From contig NC_052394.1 in assembly GCF_009389715.1 (NCBI RefSeq), positions 20,896,899 to 20,960,898 on the forward strand: a stretch of 64,000 nt of DNA, in the 5' to 3' direction. Positions 37,590 through 49,700 of this stretch are shown piece after piece. Below the pieces are notes generated by a model, which saw only the letters and a list, made by a program, of their open reading frames with translations, did no database searches and had not been told where the DNA came from. Made by a program: the position numbers and the translations under genes. This stretch comes from Phoenix dactylifera. Its lineage: Eukaryota; Streptophyta; Magnoliopsida; Arecales; Arecaceae. Every line of letters begins with the position of its first letter. Positions within the stretch are counted from its first letter, which is position 1.

Positions 37590-39323
37590 TAGACGAGCCG
37601 CCGGTGAGGACGAAGACGCGCCAGAGCTTGATCCCTCAATGGCCGCCCTAACCTCGGCTTCGAAGACAAGAAAGTGGAGATCCTGAGGCCACCATCTAGC
37701 ATCTAGCATCTAAGAAGGAAAAAAAGTGAGGAATGGAAGTAAAAGAAGAGAAAAAGAATGGAAAAACCTTCTCAGAAGCATCTAGCATTTGAACCGAGAC
37801 CCGCCGTCCACAAGCACCACCGGATCTCCGCCCAACTTGCCAGGTCCGTCCTGCGATCGGATCTAAGAAAAGACTTAGACCTAGATTTAGGGCAAGAGGG
37901 AAGAGGTCGACGAGATGGGGATGATCGAAAGAAATTTCACCTGCTCTAAGAAGAGAAACCGGATATCCATCTCCGCCGGCTGTAGAGCTCTACCTCTGCT
38001 GGGAGTGGCGGAGGCCGGGGTCCTCGTAGCGTCGGCGGAAGTGAAACAGAGCACACCGATCGAGGCTGTGGATTGATGTCGGTGCCGGAAGATTTGTCAC
38101 CGGAACTCTCCCAAAACCCTAGATATCGCTTCGACGACGCCTTAAAGAGAGGAGGAGAAGAAGGAGAAGGAGGCTTACCTTAGACGAGGGCGAGGTTGAC
38201 GGCAGTGGGGAAGCGGAATGGAGCACGCCGATCGGGGATGTGGATTGATGTCGGCGCCGAAAGATTTGTCGCCAGAACTCCTCCAAAATCCTAGATATCG
38301 CTCCGACGACACTTTAAAAAGATGAAGAGGAGGAGGAGGCTTACCTTAGATGAGGGCAAGGTCGACGGCGGTGGGGAAGCCGAATGGAGCACGCCAATCA
38401 GGGCTGTGGATTGATGTCGGCTCCGGAAGATTTGTCATCAAAACTCCCCCAAAACCTTAGATATCACTCCGATGACGTTTAAAAAGAGGAGGAGGAGGCT
38501 CACCTTAGACGAGGGCGAGGTCGATGGCGGCAGGGAAGCAGAACGGAACGCGCCGATCGGGGCTGTTGATTGATGTCGGTGCTGGAAGATTTGTCGCTGG
38601 AACTCCCCCAAAACCCTAGATATCGCTCTGACAACGCTTAAAAAGAGGAGGAGGAGGAGGAGGCTTACCTTAGATGAGGGCAAGGTCGAAGGCGGTGGGG
38701 AAGCGAAACGAAACACGCCGATCGAGGCTGTGGATTGATGTCGATGCCGAAAGATTTGTCGCTAGAACTCCTCCAAAATCCTAAATATCGCTCCGACGAC
38801 GCTTTAAAAAGAGGAGGAGGAGGAGGAGGAGACTTATCTTAGACGAGGGCAAGGTCGATGACGGTGGGGAAGCGGAACGGAGCACGCCGATCGGGGCTGT
38901 GGATTGATGTCGGCGCCGGAAGATTTGTCATCGGAACTCCCCCAAAATTCTAGATATCGCTTAAAAGAGGAGGAGGAGGAGGCTTACCTTAGACGAGGGC
39001 GAGATCGACGGTGGCGGGGAAGCGGAATGGAGCACGCCGATCGAGGCTGTGGATTGATATCGGTGCCGGAGGGAGGAGGAGAGGAGATGAGAGGTGGTGA
39101 ATGAGAGATTGATGAAGGAGAGGAGAGGAGAGATTGATGTCAGCGCAGAGGCAGCTAGGGCATCGATCGAGACTGAGAAGAGGGGTGACGATGCTTTTAA
39201 GCATCGTCGATTCTCAAGATTTACCGATGTTTTTTAGAAGCGTCGACAAGGTTTGATGTTGGACCAAATTTTTTCGACGCTTTCTCGTAGCGTCGGAAAA
39301 AAAGTATCGGATTTTCTGTAGTG
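37590..39323 (-). mobile_element. Remnant of a CACTA (En/Spm) transposon end
   Basis: On the minus strand the sequence starting at 39323 reads CACTACAGAAAATCCGATAC, a typical CACTA terminal inverted repeat. Inside it lie subterminal inverted motifs (CGACGCT/AGCGTCG at about 39275-39296, and a perfect 10-bp palindrome arm pair at 39187-39208) and GC-rich tandem units. I did not find the partner terminus on the left, so the element is truncated or the limit is wrong. No transposase was recognised. Confidence 0.6.
38040..39110. repeat. Seven-copy tandem array of about 165 bp
   Basis: The word GATTGATGTCGG (or a close variant) recurs at 38071, 38243, 38409, 38568, 38733, 38902 and 39052. The spacings are 172, 166, 159, 165, 169 and 150 bp. 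Each unit also carries AAGATTTGTC, AACTCCCCCAAAACCCTAGA-like, a (GGA)n tract of variable length and CTTACCTTAGACGAGGGC. Length variation is mostly in the (GGA)n tract. It lies immediately inside a CACTA-type terminus. Confidence 0.9.
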
Positions 39324-40283
39324 GTAACAGCTTCAAAAGAATTTTGACGTTATTGAAATTTTGGGTACCACGATGAATGCATGTTGACAAGCTAGAGAAA
39401 AGATCAGCAAGCTGTCGATCTTTTGCAGAGATTCGTCAAATAATATAATTTGCCGAATTTTTAGAGCCATTGAGTTTAATAAGTCAACAGTAAGGGATAA
39501 TCCAAAAGTCTGGTTTCCGTATTTTTGGTGCTTATAAGCTTATCATTTATATCTTATCTTTTTTTAAAAAACTTCTACATAAGCGTGACATCTACCGATT
39601 GTTTTGCTAGTTTTTTTCATTTAGTATTGGAGTTTTATAAATAGGGTATTGGCAACAACAATATTAAAATTTATTCTTTTTGAGTTCTATTTTCCTCTTT
39701 GCCTTCCAAGAAAATAGTGTTCTTCTTCTCTATTCTGGAGATGGCAGCTTGTCACTTTTTGTCTTTTACCATAAAACCATGCAACCCAAACTCTCACCCA
39801 ACTTGTTGTGCTCGATAATTACAAATGAAGATTTCCATCTGTTCTCCAACAAAAAAAAAAGAAAAAGAAAAATTGTTTTCATTTCTATTTTTACTTTATT
39901 TATTAAATTCTGCGAGTCACCTCATTTCTGGGATATACTTGTAACTTCAGCTGCAGAGGATCTGCATCCAGGAAACTTCAACTCTCTCTTGTATCCTTCT
40001 CATGCCTTCTTTCCTTTAATTATTCTTTCCACACTATCAAATCAATATACAATTCATCCGGACTCAAAAATCACCACGTTCTTGCCAACCTATGGTTTAC
40101 AAGTCAACTAACCGCGTGCCAGCTCCTAGAAATCAAAAGAAATTTTTTTCAAAAAAAAACAACCAAAACCCTCCTTGCTCCAGCTGTTCTCCACCTCCTC
40201 CTCCAACACTGACTCAAAAACCAAACTAATCAAAAAAGCAAAAAAAGAAGCCCAAAATTAAATGGGAGGCGTGCATCGATCGG

Positions 40284-43200
40284 TCACCGGTGGTTCTTGG
40301 CGGCGACCGCTAGGAGACGGGCGTAGAGGAGCTCGTTCCAGGTGTCCGGGAGCCCAGGGAGGCACCAGTGGATGCAGTCGGCGTAGGTACGGGGGTCGGC
40401 CTTCTGCTCCGGCGTCAGCAGCTCGCCCTGCCGCACCGTGTACACGGACGTGTGCGCATCCTTCCGGTACTGCGACAGCGCCGTGATGTCGATGAAGGTG
40501 ACGGCAACTCGCCCCGTCGACCGAGTCATGTTCGCCGCCACCCCATGCATTTCCCGGTCCGTGCCCAGCTCCAGCGGCCGGCCCGTCCAGTTCAGCAACG
40601 GCAGCGTCTCCTTGGCGCACTTCACTCCCTCTGGGTTCCCCCAGTCCTCACTCCTATACATTTAATTTAATCACCATCCCAACTAATCAAAGTTCATATA
40701 ATACAAAAACTTTATTTAATTAATACCTACAGCAAGAACACCATCGATCCTATTCATAGCAGATCTCATATATACAAAAAAATAATAGCTAGCCAGCTTC
40801 GAATAATGCCAATGAAAAACAAAGATAAAAAAAAAAAACAGTAGAGTTCAATCCAAAGCAAGGTGGTGATTTATTCCTGGCATAAATAATATCGAGGAGT
40901 TGCTGGCCTGATAAGAGGACATGGCAGAAAGAAATGGCTAGCTTCCATATAATGCCAATGGAAAAAAATTATAAAAAGTAGATTCCAAAGTGTGGTGACG
41001 TTGTCGGCAACGTGGTGGCTTATTTCTTCATAGAAATAATATTGACGACATACAAACGATGAAATATCTAAGACAAGGATATAAAATTTAAGATGATACT
41101 AAAGCTATCCCATCGCTATAGAAACTAGTGGGAGCAGTTAACCGAACCCGGGGGGGTGCCAGATTGCTAGCTTCAATCATGCAACCAAAGATTTATGAAG
41201 GTACCCGCTTAATTCCAAAATGTCAACTGTCAATATTGAATGGTAGTGATTTAGTTTGTCGACGGAATCTGAATAATGACATGTGAAATGATGTTGTTCT
41301 ATTAGAATGAGAAGAAAGAAAAGGAGAGAGAGGAGTTTTCTAGGTGAGAAAGCTACATTAATTACAATCTACATGGCTGAATATATACTCGGGTAAAAAA
41401 AAAAATTACTCTGGTTCCATAAAATCAGATTTTACCATCCCAATGTTGTACCAAACTTGAACATGCACAAAGACGGAATATTATTACTATATTATTTACA
41501 TACAAAATTATTGTGAAAATATGCAATCTATTTGAGGACGGGCAATGTGAATGAGATTATCTAGTTGAAATCTTACTTGAATTGCCTGCATGAAAGTTAA
41601 CCATCAAAAAATTGATCTAACTCAGAATTTAAATTATCTAAGTCAATAACTCAGCTGACATACAAGATCCCTTGTGAACTTTATTCGTCTAAACTATATT
41701 TTCCAAACAAATTTGTACAGCAGGCTAGTAATTATAGATATTTCTATTTTTATATAATTTATATCGTTTGATCGGTCTCGTGCATTTTTATAGCTGTAAC
41801 AAAATTTTCTCATAAAACCAGTGAGTTAAAATAATGAGTGTCACATCGAGTTCCTTTCTGTGATTTTGGACGCTGTATGGCACCGTATGACGAGGGAACA
41901 AGCATATGGTACTCGTTAGGTAATTGCGTGCCAATAGTACTGCATGACAGCTAGACTAGCACTGGACCAGCACTAATCAATGTGATACCTATTTATGAGG
42001 CCAGTTATATAAATTGCTCACGTACCATCTCAAATGACTTTCAGTTAATTTTTAGTCTATAAAGAACCTTAATTTGTTGTTGTTAATGTAATGACATAAG
42101 CTAATACCTAAGCAAAATCACAGCAATGCACGACCTGATTTTTATAATTTTCGATCCCTCGTCATATATTCTAGAAGGTAAATTATGCTATAGTGTTTAT
42201 TACTTAGTCTTTTCCCTTGTAGACCTAAGTAAAAATACCATTTATATGCATGAAGCTGGTCAATCGCAGACTCATGATGAAATGGCTAACAAAATTAAAG
42301 ACACGGCATGGTAAACCTACGAGTGACTTAACTTGTTGCAGGATGAAAAGGTTGACAGAATTAAAGATAGCAGTTGTTCACCTAAAATGATTAGGAGACA
42401 TGCTCATGAAGTACACCGAAGTCCGGTTGGGATCCACGTTCTCATCCACCCATTTGGACCACGTTTTCAGAACTTGTCGATATGCATCTGCCCTCACGAT
42501 CTCTTCGTAATCCGTCCAGTCTTTAGCCTTCTTCCGCCTGCGACACAGTTTAATGCTTGCAATAAGCTCATCCACAATTAAGTGAGATCGCTTATTCTAC
42601 CCTTAGTAACAAATTCTACCAAACTACTCACAGGACTTTAAACTTGGCCGTGTTCATCCACCAAATGTAGGTGTTGAAGACCAGGTAGTCCACCCCCTTC
42701 CAGTGCTCCCCATGCCTCGCAATCGAATCGGCCTTCACGATCCTCTCCGGAATGCTGTGGATCAACGGATCGTCGGAGTTCGATTCCACGAGGAACGGCG
42801 CCCAGTAGAACTCCACCGTAGCATTGTATTCCTTCATACATAATACATATATACCAAAACTCAGCATAAATTTTAATGCAACCATTAGCATTGTAGGTGG
42901 CCATATTAATTGAAACGATTGGCAAATGAATATTTATAAGGTTTGATGGTTAATTTCAATGTCAAATATTGGGCGGTAGTACCTTGGCATAGAATATATT
43001 ACGGGGGCCATCGATGCTGAGCCTTTTCTTGCCCTTGTGGACCACGGACTGGACCAGGCAAACCATGGATTCCCACTGGTTCCGGTTCAACGAGTCCCCC
43101 ACAAACATCAAACGTTTTCCTCTTAGCCTCTTTAACAGTAGCCTCGCATCGAACCTGGACCAAATTTCCAGAAGCCATCAGCATAATTAGGTGATCAAGA

Positions 43201-43687
43201 AATGCTATCATTGGAACATAATTATAGAAGAATAGGGAGTCGCGCACTTGGGCAGAGAGCAGTCCCTAGGCTGCCACCTCCACTTCTGGTACGTGTCGTT
43301 CCGCCGGCCGTTCTGCATGCAGGTGACCTGCTTGGTGAGGAACTCACACTGCTCCTCATGGTATAGTGGGTATGTCACGTCGTCGTAGACCCACTCGCCG
43401 GTGGATAAATCGCATGTCTCCGGCACGGTTATTACCGTGTCTTCGGCGACGGCGTCGGTGTTGCGGCCGTCATGCTGGTCGTCGGAGAGGAGTTGGGGGA
43501 GGACGTCTAATGATCTGAACCGGCCGAAGGAAAATTCGGCGAGGGACCAAATGTCCCCGCTGTACATGACCACGGCAAAGAGGAAGATGGAGAGGACGAC
43601 GACAAAGATCGGGAGACTGCCGCTCTTCCGGACATGTTTGAAGGACTCCGGCGGGCCGAGGGGCGATTTCCGGCGAGGGGTGTGCAT
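40284..43687 (-). CDS. TBL-family polysaccharide O-acetyltransferase, complete
   Basis: Trichome birefringence-like proteins are Golgi membrane enzymes that O-acetylate cell-wall polysaccharides. The closest remembered relatives are the ESKIMO1/TBL29 and TBL3 clade, which acetylate xylan. Minus-strand exons: 43687-43248, 43154-42983, 42831-42632, 42537-42382 and 40653-40284, all GT-AG, giving 445 residues. A basic N-terminus precedes one membrane segment (about 25-43, [19 protein letters not shown]), giving a type II topology. The TBL domain follows from [12 protein letters not shown], with [15 protein letters not shown], the GDS esterase motif in [15 protein letters not shown] (GDS at 166-168), [15 protein letters not shown] and the C-terminal [16 protein letters not shown] carrying the catalytic DxxH. 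No disruption was seen. The 1.7-kb last intron is gene-free. Substrate (xylan) is inferred from clade similarity. Confidence 0.95.
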
Positions 43688-43770
43688 AGGGCCTGGGGAA
43701 TTTTGGGTGTTTGGGGGAGGAGGAGGAGGAGGAGGGGAAGAAAGGTTGAGGGGTTGGAAAGATTAGCGGT
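43688..43770 (-). promoter_or_regulatory. TBL gene leader with (GGA)n tract
   Basis: Just upstream of the TBL start codon is a purine tract (GGA repeats on plus, about 43716-43736), that is a (TCC)n run in the probable 5' UTR. I could not choose a TATA box with confidence. Confidence 0.35.
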
Positions 43771-46700
43771 GTTCTTCTATTTGTTTTTTCTTGTTTTGTT
43801 TTTGTGCTTGGTCTATGTATTTGGTGAGAGGACGCTTTCTGAAGAATTTTCTTCAGTTTTGTTTGAATGGAGACGTCTTCCTTTTTCTTTACCAAGACCC
43901 TAAGACCCTCTTAAAGATGGAAACTACAAGAAGGAAACCGTTTGATGAAGTAGGAGAATGGAAGGGTCATGTGGGTCACATGGAAGGTTTTCAAAGGGCG
44001 TTGGTTTTTATTAGTATTATATCGACAAGTAGCAGCACGTCATATGTTTGAACATTTTGTGTTTACTTTGGGTAAGTAGTTTTCACAAGTGGTCCTTCAT
44101 CCGACATGGTTTAATTCCTCACTTCTCACCCTGCTCTCCCAAGGCGAAAATAGAAATAAAAATTCAAAAATGGCATACATGAAAATTTCTATGTTACTAA
44201 GTCTCCGTGCACCGAGCACAGAAAAGAATTTGTATTCAGAAAAACTGCTTGATCTTCATCTCAAACTTGGGAATAACTTTATAGTATTGGCGCCGCAGGT
44301 TGAGAGATGTTGATCTCTCTTTTTAGAAAAAAATTGATTCACGTCAGAATACAAAACTAATATAATTGTATATTGAAGATATAGAGATCCTTCAAATTAT
44401 TTATGAGATTATTCAGCTTGTTAAATAGTTTAACAGGTCTGCTTACATATCACTACTTTTTATAAAAAAAATGTTATTATTTTATGTTTTATTTTATAAA
44501 TCTATTGTAAGTATTTTCTGTAGATACAAATTTTTTTAACAAAAATCGGGTGGCTTTGCTTTCTTATGTATATATATAAAAAAAGGAAATCTCATTGCAC
44601 CAAGCCCTGCATAAGTCTGAAACTTTTGAAACCTCGGTTGCATAAAACCTTTACAATTAGCTAACGTGGCAGATTTTTATTCGGCATGAAACTTGAAATG
44701 TGCTGTTGAGTGGGTGTACCAATCAGGTCGATCGATTAGAAAAGTCAACAGGTCTTTATATTAATGACTTTGTCAATCCCAATGCCATCTCGATTTCAAT
44801 AAAGTTACCATCCTAGCTACCATGAGAAAAGAAGTCAGGGGATGCTGGTTTAACCGTGCATCCTTTTAGAAATAAAGCTGATATGCTACTTTCTAATTTT
44901 ATTGCCATGATTGTACCGTACCAGTCCAAATACCTCGCTAGATTCTCTACCTCTCCATACCTGCCTCTCCATATTTTAGCATCTCACACCTTCCTTGGGA
45001 CGTATTGACCATTTTGTGTGACCGACAGTAGTTCATGCAAATTTAGGCATCATCAAATTTAATTCTAAAAGAGTTTATGTGAAAATAGAATTAGGTTGGT
45101 GGAACTAAGTTGACTCAAAAATTTATTGATTTGAATTCAGATTAAAAATCCACATCCAAACCCAACTTATTTTATTAAATAGGCAACATGATTCATGGTA
45201 CATAACTTGTTTGATAAATAAATTAAATGAGTCTCAATAGATTAAACAAATTAAGCATGTATTAAAAGGGTTATAACTGTTTGACTCATGACCCACCCTA
45301 CTATTAATAATTCAAAATAGATTAACTAGATTAGGACTCTAAATCTGGATCGAACCTATTTAATAATCAAGTAAAATCGAATCAACCCGGTTATAATTGA
45401 ACCCATTTGTATCAAAACGAAACCTATTTAAACAGTTTGTTTATGAATCGTTTAATGGATTAACTACCGAGCACCTTGCTAGTTTACTAGAATGGTTATT
45501 TATAATTAGGAAAGATGAGATCTTTTGGCATAAACTTGCCATGTGCCGAAGGTGAAGGAATCCACTTTCTGATCAATGCATAAACAATCCATAATTATAT
45601 TGAGGTGTGTGATTCGTGTTACAATTTGCAAAGAGGAGTCTCCACTCTCCACATGGTATTTTTAAACTTTGCTACCTGAATTGGATGACCAGATATAGTT
45701 TAACATTAAGAATACTTTTGGATGAAGACCTCAAGTCCAAATCGATTTGCTAACCACTCCACTGAGGATTGGTGGAGAATATGTTGAGATCCCGTAATCA
45801 GAAGAAACTCAGTATCGGAAGTAGCACGGATTCCGATTTAATTTAAACAACTAGATAACAATAGAAATTATATAGGGAAAAAAAATCATGTGAATGGAAG
45901 ACGTACGTAAGAAGGCTTTTGAAATAAACAGCAAACATTGACAAAACGGTGCAGCCGGGGGAGAAAACTTGAACAAAATAATTCCCATGTTGAATGGCTG
46001 GTCCCATGTTGAATCTTTACTTTGTAATAGATTCACGTCAATCTTAGCTGTCTCAGCCCAATCAAAGTTTTGGAGCCAACTGTTGATGACGAATAGAAAA
46101 CAAGAAATGGTCAAGAAACCATTAAAATGTTCACCAAAGTAAACTGGTAAAATCTTATAAAACCATGACGTACGCCATTATTTGAATCAGCAAGTTGTTC
46201 TTAAAGATTCCACTTACTTTGTTTCTATCTATCCTCAGACGAGTGACTCTATACATCTTATACACGTCAACACCTTCATTTCCAATCCCATGTGTTTCAA
46301 ACGTGGATCTTCATGACCGCAGAATTAAGAAAGATATCAGCATTCGAGCCCCTCCGCTATACCAGCCAAGGGCTCTTAGATGGTTAAATCTCTTTCCCAC
46401 TTCCTTTCTAAGCTTGCTCTCTTTTTTATTCCTTTTTGTTTGTTTCTTCTTTTTTTTTGTTGTTGTCGTCGTCGTTGTTACGCCACCTAAGGGCAACCAT
46501 TAAATAGCTTGGTCTTTTGCACCTTGAGGAGATTTTTGCGTTCAAGATTGTCTAATTCCATGCGAGCCAGGTTGCATGGCTCAACGTAGCATGATTCGGG
46601 CATGATCCAATTGCTGCCGATTTGGATTTGGTGCAATTTTGACCAATAAGATAGATACTGCTGATGTCCTCTCAAAATAAATAAATTAATAAATACTGCG

Positions 46701-49700
46701 TAAGTCTACGCAGCTGATCTAAACAACTAAACTAATTAGAGATTAAATCAGATGGCCCGAACCAAAAGATCTTGCTGATATAAAATTATGTTTCTTTGCC
46801 TTGCAGAGAAGTCATCTCTTTCTTCTCTTGAGATTAGACACCTCACTTTATCCAAATCTTTTCAGTTCCATATTCCCATGTACAAGTACTCTCTTTGCTG
46901 ACCTAGAAAGTGTCCTCAAAGTAGTTGGGTACTTGGATTTTCAGTTCCCCCCCCCAGCAAACTGGTGGTTAGATTGGGAGGGCCTGCAGGACCGGACTCC
47001 ACTATCGGAAGTGATATTGTAAAGAATAAGGAATAGCTTGTCCTTACCTATAATGCATGCCATGGAATTGTGTGCCCACAATGTCCACACTCATGGATTG
47101 GTACTTAGCTCACAAGCCCGGCCATGTTTCAGAGGGAAGGATTTCCCTTGAAGGAAGAGCAATGCCAACTAAGTTGAGGCCTTTTGGCTACTAAAGGGAA
47201 AACCTTGAAGTGGTCCTCATCTAACTCTTGTCCTTTACAATTCAATTTAGGTCCAGCTATAAATCCGGACGATAGACTCGGATTAACTCTGAAGACAAGA
47301 GGATGTAAGCTAGTGTAGTTAGCAAAGTTACTGGAGGATGGTGTCAGCGACCTGGTTTGAAGTGCCTTCCTTACCTAATTTTGGCTAGGTTTCCTCTCTT
47401 TCTAGTTATTGAAAAGTGTAATTTTGAATAAAGAACAAAAACAAAAAACAAAAAACATAATGCTAAAGGCTCATGCATCCAATCTGACCTTGTCAAATAT
47501 GGATGCAATGATCTATCAAGGTAATGTATGTGCCCATATCGAGGTTAAAGATATAATGATTTTTTCGGTAAACAAAGATATAAAGGTTGACTGCATGCTA
47601 GTTCATGCTAGATGCACGTCTTGCATTTAAGCCGAAACCCTTTGCTTGAAGCAACTGCTATTGTGATAGTGAGTTAGGAATTAATGTCACTAAAGTATGT
47701 TATACATACATACATAGGATCAGGATTAAGTTATATCTAGTGTAGGTCTTACATATACACCGAAACTTATATAATTTCAATATTCTAATTTATGCATCCA
47801 GTGATCAAAAAAATATATTTTAATTTATGGTACAGAACCACAAGATGCCAAAGTTTAATGACTAGGTCATGTAAAACAAAAGGAGTATGTTCGAAGTCAT
47901 TAGCCATGGATCTACGGTTCGGAATTAGATCATGCGTGTAAATCTAGTAGTATCCATCATTTCTTGGAAGAAATTTCGCATGTGTATGCATTTGCTATAA
48001 TAAAACTCTATTACGATTTTAGAAAATTCACCCCTTTTTTTTGGATTTGAATTTTCGAGGACCCTACCGTGTTCATCCATGTCCGGTTGGACTTCATCTT
48101 TTTAATGTCGTTTGAGAAGCCCAGATGGGCAAAGGCTGTATGGCTTCAATAGGAGGCCTGCACCCAACATAGTCATAGCTCTGCTCTCATGGTCTGACCT
48201 GAATTAGCCTTAAAAAACAAAGAAGAATCATTTATGCCGTGTTTGACTTCCCATTTTGCATTCTTTGAGGTCCATCAAGCATCTAGAAATAATCTCTATT
48301 CAGGAAACTTTCATTGGAAAGTTCTCCATATTGAAGTGCTTCACATTTTATTAGAAAAGTGGGACAACTCTCAGGAACAAAAAGGGTAGGATTAGGACCC
48401 TCTTTTAAGTGTTTGATCCATGGGAGGTGTCCCCTAAAGTGGGATAGGTGGACATGATTTTCCTGAGCTAACAATGATTGTATATAATTTGAAGCCACAC
48501 TTAAAACCCTAATGAACCTGCGTCGCAAGTTCATTATTAGATCCTTTTTCAGTCGGTCCAAAATCCTAAAGCTTAAAGCCAACCAAGGATCAAAGCGAAT
48601 ACCTTTTAAGCCTCATAACTCTAATTTAATCCTGGTTTGCTCGTTGTGTGAACAAACTGTCAAGTGGGGATTTTGATCCTACCTATTTTCGCTAGTCTCT
48701 ACCTTTTGAATAGTTCCTAATGATCTATGATCCTACTTGTTTGTTAAAAATTTTCTTTAGAGCTTGTTTGAGAATTCTACCAGGATTAGGATGGATTTCT
48801 TGTTAGATTCATATTTTGGGCAGCCTATTTAAATATGACCCATATCAATACAAAGGGAAGGATTTGGAGAGAAGAAAATGAGACGTCCGATTAAACATTA
48901 TCACGTTCCGCCATCTTTGGACTTGGGTTTGAGACATGAGATCTAATTAGAAACGGGGAGACTCCGAGCCAAAAATTAAAACCATTCCACCGTGAGTCAA
49001 AGAATTAAACGAAACCTTCACCAAAACAAGCTTCTAGCACCTAAGTACAGAGAAAACGCGAACCACCATATCAAGCTTATCAAGATGAGCTCCCCTCAAA
49101 GGAGGTGATGGAGATGAACAAGCTGAGCTTAACAAGATTTAGATTTAGATCGTCTGGATCACTTCAAAGTTAGTACAAACAATGACAACCAATTTGGAGG
49201 ATCATACATAAGGTTAGTGCAAACAATGGAAAAAAAAAAGAAAAGAAAAAGGTAATAATTAGAGAGTCATGTACCGAGGTAAAAGTCGAGAGACAACGGA
49301 TATGTTCCCTAAATAAGTTCTCTTCGTATTCCTCCAAAGTTTTCCCCTCCTCAACTATTCATATGTGCCTCCACCTTTGGGAGTAAAATATATTTCCTCA
49401 CGGCTATTTGAACTAATAATTAGCATTTCCATTTCTTATGACTTGAGCATATGTTTTTTCAGAAGAGAGCAAATTTTTTTCTTTATCATTTTACAAAGAC
49501 CAGATATATAGTACTAAATGGAACTTTTTTTTGTTTGTTTGTTTGTTTGTTTGATGGAAAGGATTCTAAGGAGCTATGAGCTCGATAAGACACCCAATTT
49601 ATTAACAGAAAAGTACGTATATCGGCGTAAAAGAAGGATTGAAAAAGAAGAAAAGGAGTCTGAGAAAAAAGAAGTATAAGGGACAGTAACTGCAGAAGTG

